This document shows positions 1 through 12,700 of a stretch of DNA of 64,000 nt, one piece after another. The stretch is from Lineus longissimus (taxonomy: Eukaryota > Nemertea > Pilidiophora > Heteronemertea > Lineidae): contig NC_088325.1 of NCBI RefSeq assembly GCF_910592395.1, positions 1,054,001-1,118,000 on the forward strand. Direction: 5' to 3'. The stretch's first letter is position 1; each line of letters opens with the position of its first letter. The position numbers and the translations under genes were made by a program. The notes beneath the pieces are model-generated. The model worked only from the letters and a program-made list of their open reading frames with translations. It was not told where the DNA came from and did no database searches.

Positions 1-3000
1 GAGAAGTCGCGGGCCTGCTGGAAACTAATTTTGTATGAAAAGCCAACATGGCCAATTTGTGCCTTTAAGGTTCATTCTGACACTTGGCTAGACAATATTG
101 CTGTATGAGACCCGATGCCCAGTGTCGCACAAACACCAACTGGCGACTTCGTGTAACTTAATATCGTCACCGGACTTGGTCCCTGCCTATTGTCTCCCTT
201 TAAGATCCATAAACATCCAGGCAGAAGTTGCTTCACGTCTTGATCCGCCCTCGGCAACGCATTTTTGCCTCCGTTGCCATTTTGTGGCATTCAAGACATC
301 ACAACTCTAGAACGTGTTATGAGTGATGTTATAGAGCTAGAGCTATACAAGGCCGACCTTTGAGAAAAACCCTTCAGAGCGTTGACCTTTTAAAGGATGT
401 CATGTTGATGTTGTGAAGACGAAGAAGGTAACATTTCATTTCGGTACCGTCAGTCGATCATAGCTATCCAAGGTCAATGCTGCCTCTCCATTGTACGATA
501 TCTTGCAATTAGCTTATATTGTGGCTTCAAAAGCTCGTTGGAAGAAAACTAGTTGAAAATAGGACACGAAGGAGAAAGATTGTGCATGGCCGCTCTATTT
601 CCCGCGCCTTGAATAATATGTCTCCTTGAGAGAATGATGAACGAGGTGGTTAAACACAATCGCCTAGTTAAGACTTGACAGCGTTAACATACTGCAGTAC
701 TGATCATCGATTCTGTCTTGTCCAATAATTGTTTACCGGTAGATCAAGATGTACCGCATCCCGAGGGAACGGATGAAGACGTACGGAGGAGACGTTGAGG
801 ACATAATTGAATTTCTGTCACAATAATGTCAAGCCCAAGCTGTGTAGATGAGTCGAAAAGATATCTGGCTGTGGTTATCGGCTTCGTCCTAATTAAATCC
901 TCGCCGGGCCTTCCGCCATCTTGTTTGCTTGGTCGGAAACACAACAATATGACGTTGCTGTGTTTTATGTGTACATTGCAGTGTACATCGGTGTGAAATG
1001 TTAACGGTTCTCTGCTGGAAAGCGACATCATTCAGGGAATCTTGTTACTGGGCCGCCGGCCAAATCCGAGAAAAGTTGGCGATAATCTTTTGATTTCCCC
1101 CACAGCCTGAACCGAATTTTAGATAAAACAACCCGCCACGATAATGAAATACAGCATGTTATGGTGCCATGTCCAAGCTCTAGGCTTGCTCCAGGGCACT
1201 GTAAAGAGATTACAGCATTTTAAAATGTCCATTGCGAAAATAAATTTAAAAAGATGAATATCTCAACAAGTAAATATACGATCACTATCGATCTGGTGAA
1301 TCCACCAAGTGATTAATGATCTCACGCACGATACATAATGGAGTCTTACGAGACAAACAGACGGCAGTAGAGGTCAAAGGTCAACCTAAACCACTAAAAA
1401 TGTCCCGTTGAATTGATGAGATTATCGATTGAGGTGAACAACGCGATCACCACTCTCTGGAGGCGAGGAAATCTCCGTGTGAGTAATTGCTTTTTGGGCG
1501 CAATCTCTGGTGTCACGAGATCTGAGAGCGATCCGTTTGAGATGTTGTTTTGGTAGGTTTGATGGACCGTGAGCAGTTCGTTCGATCGGATTTTAGTACG
1601 GTGTGCGAACGATACGAACTGCAACTCGCTGACGATGTATTATATCACCCGTGGTGCACTCCCGGCTCGGGTTGTAAATTATTACAGTATCCACTTATCT
1701 TGGTGGAAAATGCATGACTGTTGGCGTGAAGTCCACCCAAGCTAAATGAGTGATCGCGGGGTGTCGCTACATAGACTACTGCAAACACAGATTATTGAAG
1801 ATAGACTCACGGACTAGAAGAATTTCAGAAATATCGCTACACGAGTCATTTTCTAACCAAAACCCGTCCATCAAATTCACCCGTGGTGTACTCCACCAGT
1901 AGTGTTATCTTTCTGGATACAACAGTCAAGGTCAGTGGAGGACAACTTGCAACGGTTGTAAATAGAAAACGTACATACGCGTTCAGTTACCTACACCCGG
2001 AAATCTCCCATCCTCCATACGAATGACGGTCTGTAGTGTTCAGTCAAATCCAGATAGGATGACGGAAAAATCGTTGAACGGCAATTAGCAGCGCATTAGA
2101 ACAGGGTGTACCATTGGCCTGCCTGAATCAAATTCACAAGCCATGTCCAAAACTGTCTCGCAACTATGGTGAAAATTATTATTTGTTAATTAATTAATTA
2201 ATTATTAATTCATTATCATCAGCATTATTGTGTTATACTACAAGTGGTGACGCATGGTGGCCAGCAGATGCATTATCCTCCTGGCCTGGTTAATCCAACG
2301 CCCAAGTTGTCCGTTTAAAATCTCCTCTAGCGATTCAAGCACGTCAGTTGGGTTTTGTAGTCCCATCAATATTCCCTCTACTCCCGGTCTTCGGTCCAAT
2401 GTCGAATTTTGTACACACCCATGGCAATCGAGTGAGACTTGGTATGGCAACGATGGTTACCATTGACGACGCTTGGGGTATGATCAATATTTCGCCTGTC
2501 ATTGTACAATATAATAACAAAATGGATCATTCAGTTAAAAAATGCTCTTGTCCAACATTTCAAAACTTCGCTTCACGCTACTTTCATTGATAAAAATGAA
2601 GCGAATTTCTCACACCTCGGATCTACTTCAAGACATATATACATGTATCTAACGCGATAATCTAATGTACTACAACATAGAAGAAAAAAACAACATGTAT
2701 CAGTCTAAAGTGTCCCTCTGAAAAAAGTGTCCCTCCGTATTGTATGGCGACTACAAACACCAGTCATCGACTGACGATCATCTTGCGTCCGTACGCAGGT
2801 GTATGAGTTTGGGCTCAAGCGTACGCGCATGCGTACAAGAGGAGATGGTCTGGTACGGCAAAAATCGGAAGATTGTGTGTACTTACTGAAGGATCGCATA
2901 AACGGACTGCAATTACAAACGCGTCTTACGATATCTTTATTCGCCGCCCTGTTTTACTCCTCTGCTCGCAAATTCCAATGAAGGCACTCGGCTATAATCC

Positions 3001-3850
3001 CGTTATTCCTTCACAGTGACATAATACACGCGAATGTATCGTACTCTCCATGACAGTTCGAAAGCAATGCTTGTATCCGCATCCACTGCTTCAGCAGCTA
3101 GCGAGACCCATCGATTTTCAAACAGGCGAGGCGGATGACGTCACCGAGGTCGCCTTACCATGCTTTTCGTTGACTAGCACAATATATATAGCATTTTGGA
3201 TATGCTAGCTTCGTAGCTTAGACTCCCTTGGCAGTGCATTGGGTGACTCCTTGGGGGGGCGGGGGGCGGGGGGATTTGCTAGCTAGACGCCCTTGCTACA
3301 TATGTTTTTTTAAAGGCTCTCTTTTTTTTTAAAGACACTTTTTCAAGAATTTCGGCTAACATCTCGGACAAAAAGACATCTTTTGGTGACTTCTTATGGG
3401 GGGAGGGTGGGGAATGCCCCCTGCCTCCATCCGCTAGCTACGCCCCTTCACCCTGACGTAACCAGTGATTTTCAACATACTCCCCCTCTCGATATTTCAA
3501 TACGATATTTTGTATACGAGGTAGGAGTACAGCAAAATGACGCCCCTTCATACTATACTCTTTTATACATCTTTTCTCGCTCTTCTTCGTGTGCTCTTAC
3601 CGGCGTCCGAGTCCAACACGCTAGCTAAACATCATCATTAGGAAATCAGGGGTTATATAATGTTCGCTTTTCCAACTCTTGCCAAAAGCGAAAATCAACC
3701 CGACCTTCTATACCGTAGTTATGAGTGAATGACGGACACTGGCGAAAGTCTAAGCTTTCCTAGTTCCAACTGCGCTCGCAGGAGAAGTAGTGGCAGCACC
3801 GTCCGACGTGCGGGTTGTCATAATTCATGAGAAAGACAACTGCCTGTCTC
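1..3850. other. Intergenic stretch with no recognisable gene
   Basis: No open frame here shows a recognisable domain or a believable chain of spliced exons. Visible items are a TTAA microsatellite at 2186-2210, a perfect cAMP-response-element palindrome (TGACGTCA) at 3136-3143 followed about 45 bp later by an AT-alternating TATA-like run near 3183-3190, and a run of G tracts at 3253-3273. The CRE and TATA-like pair could mark a promoter, but no coding exon follows that I can recognise, so this is only a suggestion. Confidence 0.5.
3253..3273 (+). repeat. G-tract cluster, possible G-quadruplex
   Basis: Three uninterrupted G runs of 6-7 bases separated by single C residues. Two of these runs are long enough to be split, so a four-tract intramolecular quadruplex is possible. 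No gene lies nearby, so any function is unknown. Confidence 0.5.
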
Positions 3851-3879
3851 AGGGGGACCTCAGAGTTAGTCGGGTTACT

Positions 3880-5575
3880 CTAAGAGACTAATGGTGGCGA
3901 CACTCTGTGTCACCAGTGAACTCGGCTGATCACAGACACCCTGCAAGACTCTGTCAGACTGAGGCAAACTGACCGTCTTTGGGGACTGATGGCGGGACCA
4001 CCCTATGTCACCATCACCACTAGGATTGCGAAGACACTCTGTTAGACACTATATTACAATCATACCGTCCGTCGCGTCTTATGGGGACTGTCCACCAGCC
4101 CTACGACACTGACCATCACAACTAGACTGACAGCCTGTAAGACTCTAATGCAAGCAGACTGCCCGTCTTTAGGAGGACTGAGGGTAGGGACACCCTGTAC
4201 AGCACTGTCACCACCAGACTAGGCTGATCTCAGAGACACCAATGTAAGACACTGTCACAAGCAGACTTCCAGTCTTTGGGGGACTGGCGGTGGGGACACC
4301 GCATCCGGCTAGGCTGAACGGTCCCTATGAAGGACTGTTACGCGAGACTGGCTGTCTCTGCACTAATTGGATATTGGTGACAGGCAACCTCTACGACACT
4401 GTCACCACTCCCGGTAACCACTGGACTAGGCTGATCGAAGAGACCATCTGTGACACATTCAGAAGCAGGCGGCCCTCACCAGGGGACTTATGGTTGGACA
4501 CTCTGTACAACATCACCGTCGTCTTCTTCACCGGGCTGGGACACCCTGTAAGCAGACTGCCCATCTCTGGGCTACTGATGGCGGGAACACTATGTACGCC
4601 TCCAGCAGGCTAGGCTGGTTGCAAAAACACCCTGTCCGTTGATTGGGGGACTGATAGTATGGCACTGTCACCACCAACCTTGGCTCATCGCAACGATTCT
4701 ATGTAAGACATTGTCACAAGCAGACTGTCCGTCTTTGGGGACTAATGGAAGGGACACCCTGTACAATACTCTCACTGTCACCACTAGACTAGGCTGGTCG
4801 TAGAGACACGAAGTGAGATGCTGTCAGAAGCAGACGGCCCATCTCTTGGCTATACTGGTGAGACAGACACCCAGCAAGTCACTATATAGCGATTACAAGC
4901 AGACTACTAACTTTCTGGGGGACTGATGATTGGGACACCCTGCGTGACACTGTCACAGCCAGACTGCCAATCTTTGGTGACTAATGGCGGGGACACCCTG
5001 TGAGACACTGTCACCACCAGACTGGACTGATAGTGGAGACACCCTGTACGACACTGTCACAATCTGGCTATGCCAATCACAGAGACACCACCCTGTCACA
5101 ACCGGACTGCCCATCTTTGAGGACTAATGGCGGGGACAACCTATGAGACACTGTCACCACCAGACTGGACTGATAGTGGAGACACCCTGTACAACACCTT
5201 CGCCATCTGGCTATGCTGATCACAGAGACACCACCCTGTCACAACCAGACTGCCCATCTTTGGTGACTAATGGCGGGGACACCCTGCGGGACACTGTCAC
5301 CACCAGACTGGATTGATAGTGGAGACACCCTGTACAACACCTTCGCCATCTGGCTATGCTGATCACAGAGACACCACCCTGTCACAACCAGACTGCCCAT
5401 CTTTGAGGACTAATGGCAGGGACAACCTATAAGACACTGTCACCACCAGACTGGATTGATAGTGGAGACACCCTGTACAACACCATCACCATCTGGCTAT
5501 GCTGATCACAGAGACACCACCCTGTCACAACCACACTGCCCATCTTTGAGGACTGATGGCAGGGACGCCCAGCGT
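3880..5575. repeat. Minisatellite block, 143-bp unit with degenerate flank
   Basis: Four full head-to-tail copies of a 143-bp unit begin at 4961, 5104, 5247 and 5390, with a partial fifth from 5533 to about 5575. Landmarks such as ACTGGACTGA or ACTGGATTGA recur at 5021, 5164, 5307 and 5450, exactly 143 bp apart. The preceding 1.1 kb is built from the same words (GGGACACCCTGT, GACACTGTCACCACCAGACT) but with irregular spacing, so it looks like an older, decayed part of the same array. Open frames inside the block, such as one at 4290-4613, are by-products of the repeat. Confidence 0.9.
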
Positions 5576-7477
5576 GACGACGCTGACTGCAGAGTTATGC
5601 TCATTCATCAGGGTCTGCCAGTACTGTGTATACCAATGTCAGCTAGTACTTCAAGGTTAGGACAGTACTCTTAGGTTGGGACAATGCACCAGAGTCAGCC
5701 GTTACTCTGAGGTAAGGACAACTTACGAAAGTAAACAAAAGGTACATACAATCAGGTTTTATTACAAAAGTAAACTAAAGAAATTACACAATTGTACAGA
5801 ACCTTACTTTGTACATTTTATACAACCCAATGATCGCCAGTGAGTTGACAACAAACCTGAAATTGAAGAGACGCGTCACAAAACATAATGTGATCACGGC
5901 CAGGCCATCGTTTTAGGATGAGTCACATATTTTCTCCGACACCCTGTACAAACTCATAGAAGGAATATTTGAATGGATACATTTCAGTACTCAATTCACA
6001 GATATGTCACTGGCGTCCAATAATACCCCTGGTGACCAGACATGGGCTAACAATAACTATTCGAGTGGTCAGAAGTTGAAATATGCAGAATAATTTATAT
6101 CAATCAGTAATGAAAGGCAGTGCAGTAGATTCTTATTTCTTTTAACGTTTTTACTGTACAATTATCCATAAATCTTGTGTGCTGTACGGATTGCCCAATA
6201 CGTCTAAACTATTAAGCACAATTATCATACTGGAGCCTCAAAGTCTTCCTGTCTCTGCAAGCCAGCTAACTTGAAGCCTAAGCCCAAGCATCTCACCCCA
6301 GCACCCCCATTTTGTACCCCCAGGGAAAAAATCTATCAGAGATTACTGTTTGAGGTCTTTTGCAATAGCTTCCCTTATCACATGAATCAAAGTGAAGCTA
6401 GCCCTGTATTTTGGTTGTGACTTTGTCCTGAAAAGGCCATTTTTGGTTGAATAAGTTGTATTGCACAATAATCAGACAGAACAGAATCGCTTTCTGTGCA
6501 ACACAGCAATGATAATGATAGCTTGTTATCTTTCCTGCACAATAACTAGGTCATCGCGCTCAGCTAGCCAACGGAAGTAGCTTGGTACATTTTCACAGCC
6601 CACGAAAATGCACCTTTGTGGAATATTTGAAAGGGGGTGATAATGACACTCTAACTTTGAGACCGCAGTACTCCTAACAGATTCTACGGAAGGTTGGACA
6701 TTTGATAATGAGCAAAACGTAGAAAATCGGTACAAAACACCAACACAACAGCAAGTTATACAAGTCATCCAACATCTTTCGTACAAAAATAGCAGAAATA
6801 TATATTTAACCACCCTCCTTTTTGATATTCAAGCAGCCTACAATAGTAGCTCAATGCCCATTGGTTCTGTTTCCTTCTGTTTTCACCTTGAGAAAACAAA
6901 TAGATATCTGGAAGAGGTTTTTCATGACGCAAATCTTACATCAGGCCACGTCTCACATCTGACAGATGGCGCCGAAGGCTTAACCCGAAGTGCCTAGTTA
7001 TGCCTGAGGGGGTCGCAGCTATGACAACGCTTCATGGTAAGGGACCGAGTCAGCGCGAAGTGGCCGGCAAGATGATGATGTGTCAAGTCACGATTCGACT
7101 TCTTTGCCGAAATTGTCAGGTGTCTCCAGAGGTTCGAGGTGAAATATATATTTCTGACAACACTGCTTTACCGGAAGAGCAAACTAACATAAGCAGGGCA
7201 GTGGCTGTAAAACGCTTATTTCTCGGCGATTTCACGAATCACCTTGTTTACCCTGAAGAACCAACAATCAATATAATGTGAAATATTTTTCCAGAAAGTT
7301 TTGCGATTATTAAACACGCGAAATTTGGCGGATTTTAGCACGAGACAACTGTACGTGCACCTCGTCACCCTAAACAAGCATCTTTACGAAACGTTGTTGA
7401 CATTGGTGGGTTATAACATCATAACATGGAGCTAATTTGGAGCAAATATAACACAAATTTTGTCGAGTCAGCAGTTT
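5576..7477. other. Region downstream of DEDD-like gene, possible 3' UTR
   Basis: No coding exon recognised. On the minus strand this lies directly 3' of the DEDD-like stop codon at 7478, so part of it should be that gene's 3' UTR. A canonical AATAAA on the minus strand (plus-strand tttatt at 5758-5763) is one possible polyadenylation signal and would give a UTR of about 1.7 kb, but this was not established. A short plus-strand open frame at 7000-7281 has no recognisable similarity. Confidence 0.4.
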
Positions 7478-9262
7478 TTATGTCTTGTTCTCTAACAATC
7501 TCACTCGTCCTACTTCATAGTCGTCCTCGTCTACGTTGACGAGCAGTTGTATCGCTTCCTGGCCGACTGTTTGTTTTAAGGAATCTGAAAGATAAGAATG
7601 TCAGTTATTGTGTGCGGATAATTCATGTAAAGTTCAATATCCCGATTGGTCAATTTTGACAAGTTATACGTATTCGTAACACGACGAAGGAGGCTAGAAT
7701 TGTCATCTTAAATAGTGTGACGCCCTGACTAATGGCCTTGTGGAGAACACTGCTATATATTAAAAATGGCAATATTTCGGCACAAAAAGTTGTTTAGTTT
7801 ACATTTATCTCACTGATGCTTAGAAGAACAGAGGCTGAAGACTCACCAGTAATAAACACGCCCTTCAATGCCTCCAATAAAGTCCCGTTGATGTAATCTC
7901 GCCAAAATGCATCGAGATAAGTCAGTTCCGTAAACTTGATATCACAAACCACGGAACCAAGATCCCGCGATTTGAGTATGTTGCTGGCTTGCTCAAATTT
8001 TTCAAATTGTCTCTCTAGTAATTGTGGGCGATTAGAAGCGACGTTCCCTTGCAATGCATCTGTATGGTGGCAATATTCAGCCCGAACTCGTAACTTGATG
8101 TCTGAAGTGAAAGTGAAAAAGTAGGTTACAATGTTTAAAAAAAGATATAAACGACTAAATTTCAGCGATCATTCTTCAGTTTTTCAGTATGTGTTTCTGG
8201 TGGAGTGCTTGGGACAGATTTTGCTGCGTGCTAGGCCGAAACTGAATCACGCCTCGATTGTCGCTAGCTAGATGTGGTCAGCATCTGGCGCCAAGAGAGA
8301 TTTGCTGTGGAGAACGCCGACTCTTACCACAAGTTACTTTCTTTCTTTCATGAAAACAGTCACTAAATTTCAGGCAATCATTCTCCAGTGTTGTCCAATC
8401 GGCACCAGCCCGTATTTTCTGTCGTTTGTGAGCAATCCTTGCACTTCTCCGACACGGCTCATAATCTGTATTTGATTTTCTCTTGGCTGTCTGCTGCGCT
8501 TGAATCTTGAGGTATTCTTCAACGGGGTCCGATGAAACTAAAACAGTACAAAGAAACCATTCAATATGGAGCGACTTGTCAGTGTCTTACTTTTAAAGTG
8601 CTATTTTCATCAGCGTTTATGAAACACAGTATCTGACTTGAAGCAAACTGCTGTACTGCACACCGTACTCAGCAAGTGTGTAGTTCAAAACAGACACGAT
8701 TACCGGGTGGTAGTATACTATAGATTCATGCACTTGATTGGGAACAACGTTTACATGACGTAGTGTTGGCCGTCGTCACGTCACCATGCATTTTACATTA
8801 CTGTAACGTGACAGAGGCAACGTTTTCGTAAACGTTGGTCCCAATCAAGTGCATGGATCTATAGTAGAATATTCAGCCAGGTCGACGATCAGCCATTTAG
8901 ATGACAGATGACGGCTCATGATGGATGCCTGCACCATGTTTTTATTTACCTGTTTTTCTACTCCTTAGTGTAGCAAACTGCATTAAATCATGGCGAGTTA
9001 TGACCCTCAGAAGTTGTAAGATGTGCTTGAAATTTGACTCGTCACAAAAACCAGCTTTTTCAAGAGTCAAGAAAAAGGTGAAACCATCTTTGATATTACG
9101 TCGCGCCTCTTCATCAATTATCGGCGACATGCACATTTTTAGATAGTTCAGGTCTGAGGGCGATAACTGGTCGCCTACAATTCGGAATATGTGGTGTAAA
9201 TCATGCAATTCTTCGTGTAAATTTGTGGAATTGCTAGAAATTTTTTTGGCTTCGTCCGCCAT
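7478..9262 (-). CDS. DEDD: Death effector domain-containing protein, DEDD/DEDD2 family
   Basis: Four minus-strand exons, 9262-8950, 8537-8406, 8101-7847 and 7584-7478, join in frame to 268 residues ending in TAA. Exon 1 encodes a death effector domain (about residues 18-100) ending in LQLLRVITRHDLMQFATL, a hallmark close to vertebrate DEDD. Exon 2 is basic (SARIAHKRQK), matching the nuclear-localisation region. Exons 3-4 encode the conserved C-terminal block (SRDLGSVVCDIKFTELTYL, AFWRDYINGTLLEALKGVF, LLVNVDEDDYEVGR). In vertebrates these proteins are mainly nuclear or nucleolar DED proteins that link caspase-8/10 signalling to transcription, chromatin and caspase-6 activation; that role is inferred here from family membership. 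The start has a good context (AAAATGG). The weakest join is the exon 2 donor (G|GTGCCG), chosen because it keeps phase and family alignment. It ends slightly shorter than the human protein. The gene is divergent from the POU2 gene. Whether it is orthologous to DEDD or DEDD2 specifically cannot be said: the duplication is probably vertebrate. Confidence 0.93.
8717..8865. mobile_element. Foldback MITE in DEDD-like intron 1
   Basis: A near-palindrome with arms of about 38 bp: the left arm from 8717 contains CATGCACTTGATTGGGA and the right arm to 8865 contains its reverse complement, TCCCAATCAAGTGCATG. The centre includes CGTCACGTCACC. No coding capacity. This is typical of a non-autonomous inverted-repeat DNA transposon. 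Family not identified. Confidence 0.8.
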
Positions 9263-9706
9263 TTTTGTTGAATTTTCTTCCCGGAAGTTTAAGCAACAAT
9301 AAAATAAAGAACATTAAATTGAATCAAAACAGTTTTGGCCAAGTAAGGGTACTTTAGATCTCTTCAATCTGCTTTATCTGTAATTTTAAATTTTAGTGTG
9401 GTCTTAAAAAATCTGTTTGTTTTTATTTCATTTTTATCCAATCAAAATACAGGAAAATCGGGAAAATCCCACGCGCCGAAAATTGCCGGAATTTCCCGAA
9501 AATTTGAGTGTCAAATTTGCGATTTGATGTTGACAAAGAACTGCTTTCCCAGTAGTTATCTACGACCGATGAAACCATCTCAAATCATTCAAACGAAAGC
9601 AAGATAATCAAGGAAGAATTCACAGTTTGAAGGAAGCTCATTAATATTCATTTTGCATAGACAACACTAATTATTTTCCGCCGATTCCGAAATTTTATTA
9701 TTCAAG
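9263..9706. promoter_or_regulatory. Shared divergent promoter between DEDD-like and POU2 genes
   Basis: Only 444 bp separate the two start codons, which face away from each other, so both 5' UTRs and promoters must lie here or overlap. Visible candidate sites: an inverted CCAAT box context, CCAATCA, at 9438-9444; a perfect NF-kappaB consensus on the minus strand (GGGAAATTCC; plus GGAATTTCCC at 9488-9497) with a near-match GGGAAAATCC at 9460-9469; and an octamer-like ATTTTGCAT just upstream of the POU start. No TATA box is evident in a sensible position for either gene. The sites are sequence matches only; short motifs occur by chance. Confidence 0.6.
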
Positions 9707-12700
9707 ATGGCCTCCACGGCGGATAAACCAGGTAAACATAAAGGGATTTTTACATATTCATATCTCAATTTTAGCATAATATATGTCATAACCAGCAAAA
9801 CTAAATCAATTGAACATGATTCCTCTAACTAATGTAGCAATTTGACCTCTTAATTTTGTGTAGTTTGTTAGTTAGTCGGCTCTGAATGTTCATAGTCTGG
9901 GGTCCCAAGCCAGTCCATGTGTGTGTACACCCATAGGCAAATGTACTGCCGATGCATATGCATGTATTCAGTAGCCACACACATGCAAATGGCCTACCCA
10001 TATCTCGTCTGGAGATAGGCTTGAATATTCATGTTATTAATTTCCATTTTCCTAGAAGTGCATGTGCGTATTTAAATAGCATAATGATAACAACAAACAT
10101 TTTCAATTACATTATGACCTCAGTGAAAATAGAAATAGAGTAGTCATCAATTATCTGTTTTTAAAAAATGATCGCCATTGGGAAGGTGTTGAAATAAATT
10201 TGTCATATGAAAAGTTCTTTGTGTTGTTTTTCTTTTGTATTTTGTAGTTGTACTGTGGTAATTAAAGTTTATTGTTTGTATTGACATTGTCTAATTATGC
10301 TCTAGGCCTATACTAGGCGAAGTGTTAGATAGGCAAGATAAAGTAACACAATGTTGCCAACAGAGGTCTCTCAGTCTCACAGTACGCCAAAACTATTCAT
10401 GCTTGCACAATGAATATATTTAGTGCTGAACCTAACGACCCAGTGCCCATTACTGAGCATATTTAGACCTGAAGATACCCAATCTAACCCTGCTGTTCCT
10501 GCCTATAGTCCCCCTGTAATTTCTTTTTAATGTAAAAATTTAAGAAAAAGAAGTTAATTATCAGTTCCTTCCCCTGCTTATGTTTATCTCATACCTTCAG
10601 ATTTGTACTTGGAATGTTTTTACAAATCATATAGGGTAGAATGGGGTAATTGTAGCCCCGGTTTAATTGTAGCCCCTGCCTATGTCATGATACTGATTGA
10701 TATCCCCATGCATCAAACAATGCAGGGGCTACAAATAAACCAGGGCTACAATTACCCCATTCTACCTTCCATGCATCCCTCTGCCATGTTATTCCTTTCC
10801 TGTAGCCTTTTATCTGTCATACTCTAAACTATCATATGTGAGGTCAGTGACAAATATCAAAATCGGCCCATAATGGATTGATGAACATATCCTCACTGAC
10901 TTCTTCTTCTTCTTCAGCGTTCGCTCTGCACTTGGAGGGGTCATTCTCCTAGGAGTAATCCTCCTCCAAGGCGGGATGAGCGTATCCTGCGTGCCACTAC
11001 GGTTGTCCTCACTGACAACATGAGAAATTTCATGAGCCATTTTATCTGCCCTCTCCATCAAGGGAGCATGCTTTGATCCTGAACTTGTCATTCCAATTCA
11101 AATAGACACTCTGTACCGGTAATCGGGACACCTCACAACAGGTCAATCTCAAGAGTATCCTTGATAGAGAGGTTCTTCTGTACTTGCACTGTGAACCTTT
11201 CTTATTTCTTCCAGGACAGATATTTTACAAGATTCCAGTGTCAAAATTATTCAGTAAAAAAATTACTTTTTCTGCCACTACTGCTGCTGCTGCTTTAGGT
11301 ATGAAGGGAAACGTTGCCATGGTTACCAATTGGTACTACTAAACCTATTTTCTTTTTGATAGCGTCATAACAACCTTTGATTTCCAAGTTCTGCTTGTTG
11401 TTTTGCCATTGTATTTCATTGTTGCATGTTCTTGTTGATGTTTTCTTGCAATTCAAAATGAGTTGTAAAAAAATTTCATGAGGTCATCCTTAAAGGGAAC
11501 TGAAACCGCCAAGCCAGTTCGTATGACCTCGTTTTCATTTCCCGCGTATCGGGTGATCAGAACGAGGCATGAATGAAACATAGCGCCTAGCTGTCAATCA
11601 TTGAGTGACGTCACTACTATGGAATTTACTACGAAAACTCATGAATGAAAGATCGCATGACTCACGTGATTCTCACATGATTCTGAATAATAACAAATTG
11701 AACTGCGCATGCTCGGGCACTGGGGGCGGAGCTACAAATCTGAACTCGAATAGGAAGTTGGAAGTTTGACTTTCTCGGGCGGTGAAAGTCGAAAAGTTGA
11801 ATAAATCGCTCGGCGGTTCCAGTTCCCTTTAATTCTGGTGGGTTACTGTTAAATACTGATGCTAGGTTTTGAACCAGGGTAGGTGGGTTGGAAGAATTTT
11901 GTTGTTTTTTGGTGAAAAAACGTTTCGAGTTGGGAGGTTTAGTCCAAAGCTACGCAACTTTCCCCATCCTCCCCCCTTATAACAATGAGTGAGACCAGGT
12001 CATACACTGCTGGTAAGAAGACAGGTCTGTTATGTATTGATGTGAATACTTCTTGTCAAGATTTGCAAATCAGGCAATTTCGATGCAAATTGGATGGAAG
12101 CTGTTCACTTGCTGTGCTGTTAGCTCTAATGGACGACAAGTAAACCAGAGTGTCAATGTACCGTTTTATTCTTGTCGTTACTCAAAAATAGAAATATATA
12201 AAGGCACACTAATTGCAAGAAATAACAAAATTTACAACTCTCTTGACCCCAGCTCAATGTTCTGTCCCAAATTGGTCATTTTCATTTTTTTCATCTTTTG
12301 TCTCCACAGACTGTAAGTGCAAAAGCATTTTGGAGAAAAGCTCAAGTGATTCCAAAAATCAGTTACACATCTTGAACCAGTTGTCTGGTGACCCACCCTG
12401 TAATAGTCAGTATCTCAGTGTTGAAAGTTAAAACCCGAGGACCGTTCTCCAGGCGTTTCATGTATCATGTCAGTAAAGTTAAAGTCTTCTAATTTTTTTC
12501 AAATAGATTACTGCATTTCAACCTCACAGAGTCAAAATGCCCCCAAAAAAGAAGTTTACTTTCTCCGGCTAAAAAACGTCAAGACCAGTTGTCCTGTTTC
12601 GGTGTCATTTATTTTGAAGATTAAAAAAATTTGTGACAGGTCCTCAGGCATTTCATTCATCTTCCTATCATGTCTTGCAGTGTGTCGATACATGGCATGC

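Noticed and set aside
4290..4613. A 107-codon open frame
   Set aside because: Falls within degenerate minisatellite sequence and has no recognisable similarity.
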